From Rhodoferax sp. BLA1 (lineage in GTDB: Bacteria > Pseudomonadota > Gammaproteobacteria > Burkholderiales > Burkholderiaceae_C): a DNA stretch of 64,000 bases. The DNA is taken from the NCBI RefSeq assembly GCF_013416775.1, contig NZ_SZVI01000009.1:248001-312000 (forward strand), given 5' to 3'. Below, in pieces: positions 8,449 to 18,254 of the stretch (the stretch's first letter is position 1; every line of letters starts with the position of its first letter). The notes under the pieces are model-generated. The model searched no databases and had not been told where the DNA came from. It worked only from the letters and a program-made list of their open reading frames with translations. The position numbers and the translations under genes were made by a program.

Positions 8449-11151
8449 TCAGGCGTAAAGGGGGTTGACTTTGTTGGTATCGATGCCGTATTTGGCAATG
8501 GCTTCCACCACCTTGGCGACGGGCACCTTGCCCTCTTCACTCAATGCCTTGAGCGCCGCCACCACGATGTAGTAGCGGTTGATCTCGAAGTGTTCACGCA
8601 GCTTGCTGCGGAAATCGCTTCGGCCAAAACCGTCGGTGCCCAGCACCTTGTAGGTGCGGCCCTTCGGGATGTAGGGACGGATCTGCTCGGCATAGGCCTT
8701 GATGTAGTCGGTCGACGCCACCACCGGACCTTCGCTGCCTTGCAGCTGCTGCGCCACAAAGGACACCACGGGGGTGTCTGCCGGGTGCAGCAAGTTCTGG
8801 CGTTCGGCTTCCTGGCCATCACGCGCCAGTTCGTTGAAGCTCGGGCAGCTCCAGACGTCGGCGGTCACGCCCCAGTCCTGGGCCAGCAGCTTTTGTGCGA
8901 CAAAACTCTCGCGCAGGATGGTGCCCGAACCGAGCAACTGCACACGCGGGTTGTTGGCGCCTTCGACACCGGGCTTGCACAGGTACATGCCCTTGATGAT
9001 CTGCTCTTCGGTGCCTGGGGTCAGGCCCGGCATCGCGTAGTTTTCATTGAGCAGGGTCAGGTAGTAGAAGACGTTGTCTTGCTTCTCGACCATGCGTTTG
9101 AGGCCGTGGTGCAGGATCACACCAACTTCGTGCGCAAAGGTCGGGTCGTAGCTAATGCAGTTCGGAATGGTGCCCGCCAGGATGTGGCTGTGGCCGTCTT
9201 CGTGCTGCAGGCCTTCGCCGTTAAGGGTGGTGCGCCCGGAGGTACCGCCCAGCAAGAAGCCACGCGCTTGCATGTCACCCGCAGCCCAAGCCAAGTCGCC
9301 AATGCGCTGGAAGCCGAACATCGAGTAGTACACGTAGAACGGCACCATGATGCGGTTGCTGGTGGAGTAGCTGGTGGCAGCTGCAATCCAGCTGCTCATG
9401 CCGCCAGCTTCGTTGATGCCTTCCTGCAGGATCTGCCCCTTGACGTCTTCCTTGTAGTACATCACCTGGTCTTTGTCGACCGGGGTGTACTGCTGGCCCG
9501 CCGGGTTGTAGATACCAATCTGACGAAACAGGCCTTCCATACCAAAGGTGCGGGCCTCATCGACCAAGATCGGCACGACACGTGGGCCCAGCGCCTGGTC
9601 ACGCAGCAGCTGGGTGAGGAAACGTACATAGGCTTGGGTCGTCGAAATTTCGCGGCCTGGTGCGGTGGGTTCCATCACCGACTTGAAGGTCTCGATGGAC
9701 GGCACGGTGAAGGACTCATCGGCCTTGGTGCGGCGGTGCGGCAGGTAGCCACCAAGCGCCTGACGGCGGGCATGCAGGTACTGCATCTCGGGGGTGTCGT
9801 CGGCCGGTTTGTAGAACGGCAGGTCAGCCAGCTGGCTGTCGGGAATCGGGATATTGAAGCGGTCACGGAAGGCGCGGATGTCGTCATCACCAAGTTTTTT
9901 GGTCTGGTGCACGTTGTTCTTGCCCTCGCCAATCTTGCCCATGCCATAACCTTTGACGGTTTTGATCAGCAGCACCGTAGGCTGGCCGGTGTGGTTGACG
10001 GCCTTGTGGTAAGCCGCGTAGACCTTTTGCGGGTCGTGACCACCACGTTGCAAGCCGAAGATCTCTTGATCACTCATCTTCTCGACCATCTTTGCTGTCT
10101 CGGGCGAGCGGCCGAAGAAGTGTTTGCGCACAAACGCGCCGTCGTTGGCCTTGAAGGCCTGATAGTCGCCGTCGAGCGTGTCCATCATGACCTTGCGCAG
10201 GGCGCCATCCTTGTCGCGCGCCAGCAGCGGATCCCAGTTGCCACCCCAGATCAGTTTGATCACATTCCAGCCCGCACCGCGGAAGGTGCCTTCAAGCTCC
10301 TGGATGATCTTGCCGTTGCCACGCACCGGGCCGTCCAGACGCTGCAGGTTGCAGTTGATGACAAACACCAGGTTGTCGAGTTTTTCACGCGCGGCCAGAC
10401 CAATGGCACCCAGGCTTTCGACCTCGTCCATTTCGCCGTCGCCGCAGAACACCCAGACCTTGCGCTTGCTGGTGTCGGCAATGCCACGGGCATGCAGGTA
10501 CTTCAGGAAACGCGCCTGGTAAATCGCCATCAGCGGGCCCAGGCCCATCGACACCGTGGGGAACTGCCAGAACTCGGGCATCAGTTTCGGATGCGGGTAG
10601 CTCGACAGCCCCTTGCCAGCGGTTTCCTGGCGGAAGTTGAGCAACTGCTCTTCGGTCAGGCGACCTTCCAGAAAGGCGCGGGCGTACACGCCAGGGGCCA
10701 CATGGCCCTGGACATACAGGCAGTCACCGCCATGGTCTTTGCTCTCGGCATGCCAGAAATGGTTGAAGCCTGCACCAAACAGGCTGGCCAGCGAGGCAAA
10801 AGAGCCGATATGGCCACCCAAATCCCCACCATCTTCAGGGTGATGGCGGTTGGCTTTGACCACCATGGCCATGGCATTCCAGCGCATGTAGGCGCGCAGG
10901 CGTTCTTCAATCTCGATGTTGCCCGGGCAGCGTTCTTCCTGGTCGGGCTCGATGGTGTTGACGTAACCGGTGTTGGCCGAAAACGGCATGTCCAGGCTGT
11001 TTTGCCGGGCGTGTTCCAGCAGTTGCTCTAATAGATAGTGCGCGCGCGCTGGGCCTTCTTTTTCAATAACGGCGCTCAGTGCGTCCATCCACTCGCGGGT
11101 TTCCTGGGCATCCGCATCAATGGCGGTACGGTTATCGGGTACTACTGACAT
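8449..11151 (-). CDS. aceE: Pyruvate dehydrogenase E1 component (homodimeric type)
   Basis: The 900-residue thiamine-diphosphate enzyme decarboxylates pyruvate and acetylates the lipoyl groups of AceF. The length and sequence fit the single-chain AceE family rather than the alpha/beta E1 type; the ThDP-binding GDGEMDE motif is visible (about residues 231-237). It is the first gene of aceE-aceF-lpdA. The start at 11151 is supported by CAGGAGA about 7 bases upstream. It is transcribed divergently from the histidine kinase gene at 11316. A TTGACC/TATTGA promoter candidate lies at 11229-11257. Confidence 0.98.
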   Translation of the reverse strand: MSVVPDNRTAIDADAQETREWMDALSAVIEKEGPARAHYLLEQLLEHARQNSLDMPFSANTGYVNTIEPDQEERCPGNIEIEERLRAYMRWNAMAMVVKANRHHPEDGGDLGGHIGSFASLASLFGAGFNHFWHAESKDHGGDCLYVQGHVAPGVYARAFLEGRLTEEQLLNFRQETAGKGLSSYPHPKLMPEFWQFPTVSMGLGPLMAIYQARFLKYLHARGIADTSKRKVWVFCGDGEMDEVESLGAIGLAAREKLDNLVFVINCNLQRLDGPVRGNGKIIQELEGTFRGAGWNVIKLIWGGNWDPLLARDKDGALRKVMMDTLDGDYQAFKANDGAFVRKHFFGRSPETAKMVEKMSDQEIFGLQRGGHDPQKVYAAYHKAVNHTGQPTVLLIKTVKGYGMGKIGEGKNNVHQTKKLGDDDIRAFRDRFNIPIPDSQLADLPFYKPADDTPEMQYLHARRQALGGYLPHRRTKADESFTVPSIETFKSVMEPTAPGREISTTQAYVRFLTQLLRDQALGPRVVPILVDEARTFGMEGLFRQIGIYNPAGQQYTPVDKDQVMYYKEDVKGQILQEGINEAGGMSSWIAAATSYSTSNRIMVPFYVYYSMFGFQRIGDLAWAAGDMQARGFLLGGTSGRTTLNGEGLQHEDGHSHILAGTIPNCISYDPTFAHEVGVILHHGLKRMVEKQDNVFYYLTLLNENYAMPGLTPGTEEQIIKGMYLCKPGVEGANNPRVQLLGSGTILRESFVAQKLLAQDWGVTADVWSCPSFNELARDGQEAERQNLLHPADTPVVSFVAQQLQGSEGPVVASTDYIKAYAEQIRPYIPKGRTYKVLGTDGFGRSDFRSKLREHFEINRYYIVVAALKALSEEGKVPVAKVVEAIAKYGIDTNKVNPLYA

Positions 11152-11228
11152 GCATGTCTCCTGTATGGTGGCCGGGGAATGTTAGTGGGTTTGGCCGTTT
11201 TTGTCGCGAGCGGGATTCTAGGGGTATT

Positions 11229-11257
11229 TCAATAAATTTCAAATTGCGTAGGGTCAA
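11229..11257 (-). promoter_or_regulatory. Candidate sigma-70 promoter for aceE-aceF-lpdA
   Basis: On the minus strand TTGACC (11252-11257) and TATTGA (11229-11234) are separated by exactly 17 bases, about 80 bases upstream of the aceE ATG. The region is unusually AT-rich and full of AATTTC/GAAATT half-sites, for example the inverted pair at 11268-11273 and 11282-11287, which could bind a pyruvate-responsive regulator. This is a pattern match only. Confidence 0.5.
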
Positions 11258-11315
11258 TTCGCATTATGAAATTTAGAATCCAATTTCAAAATCCCAAGCC
11301 CCTACACTTGGCCCC

Positions 11316-13871
11316 ATGCCTTTGCCCCTTTCTCAGCCCAGCGACAGCCCGGATACGCTTGACCCACGCGCCAGATTACGCCGTTGGTGGAAGGGGCAAA
11401 CAGCCCACCGCCAAGACCGACTGGCCATGCTGGCGCCGCTGGCCGCGGTGCTGCTGTTTTTGGCGGCCATCCTGTCAGCGTTTGCCTACCTGCGTTTTGA
11501 AGAAATCGCGCGCGAGCGCGAGGCCATCCACCGTGATGTGGAGTACTCCCAGCAACGGGTGCGCCTGCGCCTGTTGGAGCAACAAGAGCAGCTGATGCGC
11601 TTCGCCCGCGAAATGGCAGGCCGAGAGGTGTCGGAGGACAGTTTCCTCAAACGGGCTGAGGCCTTTAGCAACCAGTTTCCAGAGATTCAAAGCATGACCT
11701 GGATGGACGACGGCTTCCGGGAACGTGGCAGTTTTGACGCCAGCGGTGTGCTGGCGCGCTCTTCCAAACAAAGCGCCCAGATCCGCCGCCGTGTGGAGGA
11801 AACCGTGCAGAACTACCTGCTGGTGCGCGACGTGTTGTTGCCGGTGTATTCCACCCCGCGCAAGCAGGACAACGGCCCCACTCTGGTGCAATTGCACCTG
11901 CCACTGATCGACAAAACCCGCTTCAAGGGTGACCTGATCGTGACCTACTCGGTCGATGCGATCTTCCGCTACGGTGTGCCGTCCGAGGTCACTTCCAAAT
12001 ACGCCATCGCTTTTCTGGACGCCGACAGCAAGGTGCTGGCAGGTACCAGCCTGGTGGAGAAGACCCTCACCCGCAGCATCTTGCCCTGGGCCAATCCGGT
12101 CAACGCCTACCAGCTGCCGGTGTCCCCCATCGGCAATGGTTTGTCGCTGCGTGGTCAGGCCTACCGCACCTCGCTGGGGGTGATTGGCAGTGGCCTGTTC
12201 TGGCTGGTGATGGTGCTCAGTGCGGTGACGGCCTGGCTGCTGCTGGCCAATTGGCGCCACACCCGAAGGCGCATCCAGGCGCAAGAGGCACTGATCCGCG
12301 AAACCGCTTTTCGCCGGGCCATGGAGAACTCGATGCTCACCGGCATGCGCGCGCTCGACCTGCACGGGCGCATCACCTATGTGAACACCGCGTTTTGCCA
12401 GATGACGGGCTGGAGCGAGGCCGAACTGGTGAACCAGACCGCGCCCTTCCCCTATTGGCCTGAGAGTGACCACGAAGCGCTGCGGGCCAGGCTGCGCGAG
12501 GAACTCGCCGGCCTGATCCAGCCCAGCGGCATCCAGTTCCGGGTCAAACGCAAGAACGGCGAGATCTTTGAGGCGCACCTGTATGTCTCGCCGCTGATCG
12601 ACGCCTTTGGCCAGCAAACCGGCTGGATGACCTCGATGACGGACATCACCGAGCCGACCCGGGTGCGTGAACAACTCGCCGCCTCGCACGAGCGTTTCAC
12701 GGCGGTGCTGGAAGCCCTGGATGCCTCCATTTCGGTGGCGCCGCTGGGCAGCCATGAGCTGCTGTTTGCGAACAAGTTGTACCGCCTGTGGTTTGGCACC
12801 GAAGCCCAGGGGCACCTGCAACTGGTGGCCGAAGCCGGTGTGCCGGCGCTCAACCACAGTGACGAATCACAGGACATGGTGGACGCTTTTGCCGGCCTGC
12901 CCACCAGCCAACTCTCAGACAAGGAGGCCGAGAGTGCCGAGGTCTATCTGGGCAGCTTGGGCCGCTGGCTGGAGGTGCGCACCCGCTACCTGAGCTGGGT
13001 TGATGGTCGCCTGGCGCAGATGGTGATTGCCACCGACATCACCGCACGCCGTATGGCCGAAGAACAGGCCGAGATCCAGGCCGAACGCGCCCAGGCGTCG
13101 AGTCGTTTGATCACCATGGGCGAGATGGCCTCCAGCGTGGCACACGAGCTCAACCAGCCACTCACCGCCATCAACAACTACTGCAACGGCATGTTGTCGC
13201 GCATCAAAGGCAACCAGATCACCCAAAACGAGCTGCTCGGCGCTTTGGAGAAAACCGGCCGCCAGGCGCACCGTGCCGGGCAGATCATCCAGCGCATCCG
13301 CTCATTTGTGCGGCGCAGTGAGCCCAACCGCAGCATTGCCAATGTGAGCACTCTGGTGTCCGAAGCGGTGGAACTGGCCGAAATCGAGCTGCGTCGGCGC
13401 AACGTCAAGCTCAACCAATATGTCGCCCCCAACCTGCCCAACATCCTGGTGGACCCGATTCTGATCGAGCAGGTGCTGCTGAACCTGCTGAAAAACGCCG
13501 CCGAATCCATCGACACCGCCCAGAAGCCCACCGCACAGCGCCTGGTGAAACTGCGGGTGGCCACGGCCTGGGTCGACGACAAGCCGGTGGTTGAATTCAA
13601 GGTGTCCGACTCGGGCCAGGGCATTGCGCCGGAAGTCATGGCGCGGCTGTACGAGGCGTTCTACTCGACCAAGCCCGAAGGCATGGGCATTGGCCTGTCT
13701 TTGTGCCGTTCCATTGTGGAATCTCACCTGGGCAGAATGAAAGCGGAGAACCTCTACAATGGCGAGGCTGTCGTTGGCTGCTGTTTCACGTTCTGGATAC
13801 CCAACCCGGACCCCCTCTCAGCGCCGCCCGCGAAGCGTTCTGAACAACCAGGATTTCAGGTACCGTCATGA
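11316..13871 (+). CDS. Membrane PAS-domain sensor histidine kinase
   Basis: The protein has 851 residues. One transmembrane helix at about 38-60 and a second at about 290-312 enclose a periplasmic sensor region of about 230 residues. Two PAS domains follow (about 330-450 and 455-590). The dimerisation domain has phospho-acceptor H610 in SVAHELNQPL, and the HATPase domain lies at about 715-830 (DSGQGIAPE, GMGIGLSLC). This resembles the DctS/FixL-type class-4 kinases. Its stop overlaps the ATG of the response regulator by four bases, so they form one two-component system. The gene diverges from aceE. The signal sensed is not readable from the sequence; a carboxylic acid is a guess from the DctS-like layout. 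Confidence 0.9.
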   Translation: MPLPLSQPSDSPDTLDPRARLRRWWKGQTAHRQDRLAMLAPLAAVLLFLAAILSAFAYLRFEEIAREREAIHRDVEYSQQRVRLRLLEQQEQLMRFAREMAGREVSEDSFLKRAEAFSNQFPEIQSMTWMDDGFRERGSFDASGVLARSSKQSAQIRRRVEETVQNYLLVRDVLLPVYSTPRKQDNGPTLVQLHLPLIDKTRFKGDLIVTYSVDAIFRYGVPSEVTSKYAIAFLDADSKVLAGTSLVEKTLTRSILPWANPVNAYQLPVSPIGNGLSLRGQAYRTSLGVIGSGLFWLVMVLSAVTAWLLLANWRHTRRRIQAQEALIRETAFRRAMENSMLTGMRALDLHGRITYVNTAFCQMTGWSEAELVNQTAPFPYWPESDHEALRARLREELAGLIQPSGIQFRVKRKNGEIFEAHLYVSPLIDAFGQQTGWMTSMTDITEPTRVREQLAASHERFTAVLEALDASISVAPLGSHELLFANKLYRLWFGTEAQGHLQLVAEAGVPALNHSDESQDMVDAFAGLPTSQLSDKEAESAEVYLGSLGRWLEVRTRYLSWVDGRLAQMVIATDITARRMAEEQAEIQAERAQASSRLITMGEMASSVAHELNQPLTAINNYCNGMLSRIKGNQITQNELLGALEKTGRQAHRAGQIIQRIRSFVRRSEPNRSIANVSTLVSEAVELAEIELRRRNVKLNQYVAPNLPNILVDPILIEQVLLNLLKNAAESIDTAQKPTAQRLVKLRVATAWVDDKPVVEFKVSDSGQGIAPEVMARLYEAFYSTKPEGMGIGLSLCRSIVESHLGRMKAENLYNGEAVVGCCFTFWIPNPDPLSAPPAKRSEQPGFQVPS

Positions 13872-14494
13872 GTTTGATCCCCAAAAAAGGCACTGTCTAT
13901 GTCGTTGATGATGATGAGGCCGTGCGAGATTCCTTGCAGTGGATGTTGGAGGGCAAAGATTACCGGGTCAGGTGTTTCGACTCCGCCGAGTCCTTTCTGA
14001 GTCGCTACGACCCGCGCGAAGTGGCCTGCTTGATCATCGACATCCGCATGCCGGGCATGACCGGTCTGGAACTGCAGTCCCGTCTGATGGAAGCCCATTC
14101 CCCCCTGCCCCTCTCGTTCATCACCGGCCACGGTGATGTGCCAATGGCGGTGGACACCATGAAAAAGGGCGCAATGGACTTCATCCAGAAGCCGTTCCAG
14201 GAAGAACAGCTGGTGCCGCTGGTGGAGCGCATGCTGGAGCAGGCCAAAGGCGCTTTTGCCGAATACCAAAGCACCGCCGCACGCGACGCCCTGATGGCAC
14301 GCCTGACCCTGCGCGAGTCGCAGGTGCTCGAACGCATTGTGGCGGGCCGTTTAAATAAGCAGATCGCCGACGACCTGGGCATCAGCATCAAGACGGTGGA
14401 GGCGCACCGCGCCAACATCATGGAAAAGCTCAACGCCAACACCGTGGCCGACCTGCTGAAAGTGGCCCTAGGACCCAATGCGGTCAAAGCCTGA
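13868..14494 (+). CDS. FixJ/DctR-family response regulator
   Basis: The protein has 208 residues. The receiver domain (1-120) shows the acidic pocket D14-D15-D16 and phospho-acceptor D58 in LIIDIRMPG, plus the conserved T and K of later strands (FITGHGD, FIQKPF). The C-terminal LuxR-type helix-turn-helix (about 140-205) contains LTLRESQVLERIVAGRLNK and KTVEAHR. It is cotranscribed with the preceding histidine kinase by an ATGA overlap and is closed by a terminator at 14540-14571. It probably activates transcription when phosphorylated; targets are unknown. Confidence 0.93.
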   Translation: MSLIPKKGTVYVVDDDEAVRDSLQWMLEGKDYRVRCFDSAESFLSRYDPREVACLIIDIRMPGMTGLELQSRLMEAHSPLPLSFITGHGDVPMAVDTMKKGAMDFIQKPFQEEQLVPLVERMLEQAKGAFAEYQSTAARDALMARLTLRESQVLERIVAGRLNKQIADDLGISIKTVEAHRANIMEKLNANTVADLLKVALGPNAVKA

Positions 14495-14526
14495 GCCCGA
14501 ACCGGCTTCTCTTTTGCTATTTTTAG

Positions 14527-14566
14527 AATAGCTATCAACGCCCGCCCCGTAAGGACTAGCGGGCTT
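14527..14566 (+). repeat. Diverged AGCCCTT/AAGGGCT repeat copy serving as terminator
   Basis: The order TAGCTATCAAC, then GTAAGGACTAGCGGGC matches the dispersed element (TAGCTACTAGCCC ... AAGGGCTAGAGGC), with the core changed to a GC-rich stem. It overlaps the terminator called at 14540-14571. Confidence 0.45.
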
Positions 14567-14571
14567 TTTTT
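14540..14571 (+). terminator. Rho-independent terminator after the response regulator
   Basis: A GCCCGC / GCGGGC stem with a 13-base loop is followed by seven T residues, 46 bases after the regulator stop and just before folD. Confidence 0.8.
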
Positions 14572-14585
14572 ATGATGGATTTGCA

Positions 14586-15452
14586 ATGAACACACCTGCC
14601 CCCAGCGCCCAACTCATTGACGGCGTGGCCCTGTCCAAACAATTGCGCCTGGATGTGACCGAGCGCGCCCGCGCCCTCAAGGCCCGTGGCATCACCCCCG
14701 GCCTGGCGGTGATCCTGGTCGGTGACAACCCGGCCAGCCAGGTTTATGTACGCAACAAGGTCAAGGGTTGTGAAGACTGCGGTTTTCACTCGGTGCTCGA
14801 AAAGTACGAGGCCAGCCTCAGTGAAGCCGAGTTGCTGGCCCACATTGCCCGGCTCAATGCCGACCCGGCCATCCACGGCATCCTGGTGCAGCTGCCGGTG
14901 CCCAAACACATTGACGCCAGCAAGGTGATCGAGGCGATTTCGCCCCTGAAGGATGTCGACGGTTTCCACATCGCCAGCGCCGGTGCGTTGATGACAGGCA
15001 TGCCGGGTTTCTGGCCCTGCACCCCTTATGGCTGCATGAAGATGCTGGAGTCCATTGGTTACGACCTGCGTGGCAAACACGCGGTGGTGATTGGCCGCTC
15101 CAACATCGTGGGCAAACCCATGGCCATGATGCTGCTGCAGAAAAACGCCACCGTCACCATCTGCCACAGCGCCACAGCCGATCTCAAGGCAATGACACTG
15201 CAGGCCGACGTGATCGTGGCGGCGGTGGGCAAGCGCAATGTGCTGACCGCCGACATGGTCAAACCCGGCGCGGTGGTGCTCGATGTCGGCATGAACCGCA
15301 ATGACGAGGGCAAGCTTTGCGGTGATGTGGATTTTGAAAGCGTGCGCCAGGTCGCAGGCTTCATTACCCCGGTACCGGGTGGTGTTGGCCCGATGACCAT
15401 TACCATGTTGCTGGTCAACACCCTTGAAGCCGCCGAACGCAGCACCATCTGA
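14586..15452 (+). CDS. folD: Bifunctional methylenetetrahydrofolate dehydrogenase/cyclohydrolase
   Basis: The 288-residue cytosolic enzyme interconverts 5,10-methylene- and 10-formyl-tetrahydrofolate with NADP+. Family motifs are present: [13 protein letters not shown] with the catalytic lysine near residue 57, the substrate loop [17 protein letters not shown], and the nucleotide-binding [12 protein letters not shown], ending with the signature [10 protein letters not shown]. Length is standard. It starts right after the regulator's terminator and ends 5 bases before the M3 peptidase gene, suggesting cotranscription with that gene. Confidence 0.97.
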   Translation: MNTPAPSAQLIDGVALSKQLRLDVTERARALKARGITPGLAVILVGDNPASQVYVRNKVKGCEDCGFHSVLEKYEASLSEAELLAHIARLNADPAIHGILVQLPVPKHIDASKVIEAISPLKDVDGFHIASAGALMTGMPGFWPCTPYGCMKMLESIGYDLRGKHAVVIGRSNIVGKPMAMMLLQKNATVTICHSATADLKAMTLQADVIVAAVGKRNVLTADMVKPGAVVLDVGMNRNDEGKLCGDVDFESVRQVAGFITPVPGGVGPMTITMLLVNTLEAAERSTI

Positions 15453-15457
15453 ACACC

Positions 15458-17521
15458 ATGACCAATCCCCTTCTCTCTTTTGACGACCTGCCCGCGTTTG
15501 ACCAGATTCGCCCGGAGCACATCGAACCGGCGCTCGAACAACTGCTGACCCAGGCCAACCAGGCGCTTGAGAGCGTCACCGCACCAGCTTTCGAGGCCAA
15601 GTGGGACAACATGGCCCGTGTGCTCGATGTGGCCACCGAGCAATTGTCACGCGCCTGGGGCGCCGTCAGCCACCTCAACAGCGTGGCCGACAGCCCCGAG
15701 TTACGCGCCGCCTTCAATGCCGCCCTGCCCAAGGTCACCGAGTTCTACACCCGCCTGGGGGCTGATGAACGCCTGTACGCCAAATACAAAGTCATTGACC
15801 CCAGCACCCTGACAGCCGAGCAGCGCCAGGCGCACAAAAACGCCTTGCGCAACTTTGTGCTCGGTGGTGCGGAGCTTCAAGGGGCAGCGCGCGAACGGTT
15901 TGCGGCCATCCAGGAGTTGCAGGCCGCAGCCAGCCAAAAATTCAGCGAAAACGCGCTCGACGCGACCGACGCCTTTGCCTACTACGCCACGCTGGACGAG
16001 CTAAACGGTGTGCCCCACGACATCGTGCAGGCCGCCCAATCGGCCGCGCAAGCAGATGGCAAAGAGGGCTACAAACTCACGCTCAAAATGCCGTGTTACC
16101 TGCCCATCATGCAGTTTGCCAAAAGCAGCGCGCTGCGTGAAAAGCTATACCGCGCCTACGTGACACGCGCCTCCAACCAGGCCGATGAGACCAGCCAGAA
16201 GTTTGACAACTCCGAGCTGATCAAGGAGTTGCTGGCGCTGCGCCTCGAAGAAGCCCAGCTGCTGGGCTACGCCAACTTTGCCACCCTCTCGGTGGTGCCC
16301 AAGATGGCTGAGTCGCCCGACAAAGTCATCCACTTCCTGCGTGACCTGGCAACACGCGCCAAGCCCTTTGCCGAACAAGACCTGGCTGACATGCGCAGCT
16401 TTGCGACGGAACAACTGGGCCTGACTGACCCGCAAGCCTGGGACTGGCCCTATGTCAGTGAAAAACTCAAGGAAGTCCGCTACGCCTTCAACGAGCAAGA
16501 AGTCAAACAGTACTTCCCGCTGCCCAAGGTGCTGGCCGGTCTGTTCCAGATTGTCGAAACCCTGTTTGAGGTGCAGATCCGCGAAGACCACGCCCCGGTC
16601 TGGCATGAAGACGTGCGCTTTTACCGCATTGAGCGCCCCGCCACACAGGCCGGTGACACAGCCAACACGCTGGTCGGCCAGTTTTACCTGGACCCGACCT
16701 CGCGCAACGGCAAACGCGGCGGCGCCTGGATGGACGACGTGCGTGCCCGCTGGTTGCGTCCCGACACCCACACCCTGCAAACCCCGGTGGCGCACCTGGT
16801 GTGCAACTTTGCCGCCAGTGTAGCTGGCCGCCCGGCCCTGCTGACACACGACGATGTCACCACCCTGTTCCACGAGTTTGGCCACGGCTTGCACCACCTG
16901 CTGACCCAGGTGAACGAGCGCGATGTGTCGGGCATCAGCGGTGTGGAGTGGGATGCGGTGGAGTTGCCCAGCCAGTTCATGGAGAACTTCTGCTGGGAGT
17001 GGGAGGTGCTCAAGAACATGACCTCGCATGTCGACACCGACGAGCCGTTGCCGCGCGCCCTGTTCGACAAGATGCTGGCGGCCAAAAACTTCCAGAGTGG
17101 TATGCAGACCCTGCGCCAGATCGAGTTCTCGCTGTTTGACATGTTGTTGCACAGCGCCCACGACCCGGCCCAGGACATCATGCCCCTGCTGCAACAGGTG
17201 CGCGATGAAGTGGCCGTGTTGCAGCCCCCGAGCTGGAGCCGCACCGCCCACACCTTCAGCCACATTTTTGCCGGTGGTTATGCGGCAGGGTATTACAGCT
17301 ACAAATGGGCCGAGGTGCTCAGCGCTGATGCGTATGCCGCCTTTGAGGAAACCATGGGCGCTGAAGGCCAGCCCAGTCTGGACACCGGTCGGCGTTACCG
17401 CCAGGCGATCCTGGAGGCGGGTGGCAGCCGTCCGGCGATCGAGTCTTTCAAGGCGTTTCGTGGGCGCGAGCCGCTGCTGGACGCCTTGTTGCGGCACCAG
17501 GGCATGGTCCAAACGCGTTAA
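15458..17521 (+). CDS. prlC: M3-family zinc oligopeptidase (oligopeptidase A-like)
   Basis: The 687-residue cytosolic metallopeptidase cleaves short peptides, including signal-peptide fragments in E. coli. The zinc site HEFGH begins at H472 (LFHEFGHGLHHLL), with the third ligand expected in the following ENFCWEWEV helix. Length and the conserved C-terminal FSHIFAGGYAAGYYSY region match oligopeptidase A. It follows folD by 5 bases and is followed after 13 bases by the glutaredoxin-like gene, whose Shine-Dalgarno overlaps this stop. Confidence 0.95.
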   Translation: MTNPLLSFDDLPAFDQIRPEHIEPALEQLLTQANQALESVTAPAFEAKWDNMARVLDVATEQLSRAWGAVSHLNSVADSPELRAAFNAALPKVTEFYTRLGADERLYAKYKVIDPSTLTAEQRQAHKNALRNFVLGGAELQGAARERFAAIQELQAAASQKFSENALDATDAFAYYATLDELNGVPHDIVQAAQSAAQADGKEGYKLTLKMPCYLPIMQFAKSSALREKLYRAYVTRASNQADETSQKFDNSELIKELLALRLEEAQLLGYANFATLSVVPKMAESPDKVIHFLRDLATRAKPFAEQDLADMRSFATEQLGLTDPQAWDWPYVSEKLKEVRYAFNEQEVKQYFPLPKVLAGLFQIVETLFEVQIREDHAPVWHEDVRFYRIERPATQAGDTANTLVGQFYLDPTSRNGKRGGAWMDDVRARWLRPDTHTLQTPVAHLVCNFAASVAGRPALLTHDDVTTLFHEFGHGLHHLLTQVNERDVSGISGVEWDAVELPSQFMENFCWEWEVLKNMTSHVDTDEPLPRALFDKMLAAKNFQSGMQTLRQIEFSLFDMLLHSAHDPAQDIMPLLQQVRDEVAVLQPPSWSRTAHTFSHIFAGGYAAGYYSYKWAEVLSADAYAAFEETMGAEGQPSLDTGRRYRQAILEAGGSRPAIESFKAFRGREPLLDALLRHQGMVQTR

Positions 17522-17534
17522 AGGAGGTCTGCAA

Positions 17535-18230
17535 ATGGCACATCGTCAGCTTCATATTCGTGCTCTCAGAGCACGCAAGCCCTTATCCATATTGGGTGGA
17601 CTGCTATGTTTTTGCACGGTTTCCGTCTTGACCCAGCCCTTGGCACAAGCGCAGACGCTCTACCGCATCGTCGGGCCGGACGGGCGCGTCACCTTTTCAG
17701 ACAAACCGCCAGCCGCTGCGGCCAAAGTCACACCCCTGAGTGCAGACGGCAAAGACGCTGGCAGCGCAGCCAGCACGCTGCCTTATGAGTTGCGCCAGGT
17801 GGCCGCGAAATACCCGGTAACCCTGTTCAGCGCCAAGGAATGTATGCCCTGTGACGAGGGCCGCACCTTGCTGCGCAGCCGTGGCATCCCCTTCACGGAG
17901 AAAACCGTCGAGAGCAACGACGATGCCGAATCGCTCAAACGCCTGGCCAACACCAGCTCGGTGCCGCTGCTCACCGTGGGTGGCCAGCAAATCAAGGGTT
18001 ATTCCGCGCCCGAATGGACACAGTACCTCAACGCCGCTGGTTACCCCGAGAAAAACAAGCTGCCCACCGGCTACCGTTATGCCGAGCCCAGCCCGCTGGT
18101 GGCGGCCAAACCCACGGAGTCGGCCCCCAGTGAGGCCAAGGCGCCCGAAGCACCCGCCAGAACCAGCGCACCGGCTCCCGCTGCGGCAACACGGGTGTCA
18201 CCCAGCAACCCGGCGGGTATCCAGTTCTGA
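17535..18230 (+). CDS. Exported DUF4124-glutaredoxin-like protein
   Basis: The protein has 231 residues from the ATG at 17535, which is fixed by a near-perfect AAGGAGGT six bases upstream. A basic N-terminus and hydrophobic stretch (about 16-38), followed by AQAQ, suggest a signal peptide. A DUF4124 segment follows (about 41-60, LYRIVGPDGRVTFSDKPP), then a glutaredoxin fold at about 95-165 with a CMPC redox motif and the cis-proline region SSVPLLTVGGQQIKGY. The tail is Pro/Ala-rich and low in complexity. It probably acts as a periplasmic thiol-disulfide protein. A CxxC glutaredoxin joined to DUF4124 is known in Burkholderiales; its partner is unknown. Confidence 0.85.
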   Translation: MAHRQLHIRALRARKPLSILGGLLCFCTVSVLTQPLAQAQTLYRIVGPDGRVTFSDKPPAAAAKVTPLSADGKDAGSAASTLPYELRQVAAKYPVTLFSAKECMPCDEGRTLLRSRGIPFTEKTVESNDDAESLKRLANTSSVPLLTVGGQQIKGYSAPEWTQYLNAAGYPEKNKLPTGYRYAEPSPLVAAKPTESAPSEAKAPEAPARTSAPAPAAATRVSPSNPAGIQF

Positions 18231-18254
18231 ATTTGCATCTGCTTACAAAAGACC

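Noticed and set aside
8425..11031. 868-codon + strand frame opposite aceE
   Set aside because: aceE on the minus strand is unambiguous; the long antisense frame is a by-product of GC-rich codon bias.
11260..11290. AATTTC/GAAATT-rich stretch before the histidine kinase as a specific PdhR-like operator
   Set aside because: The half-sites are too AT-rich and numerous to define one site; kept only as a remark on the promoter entry.
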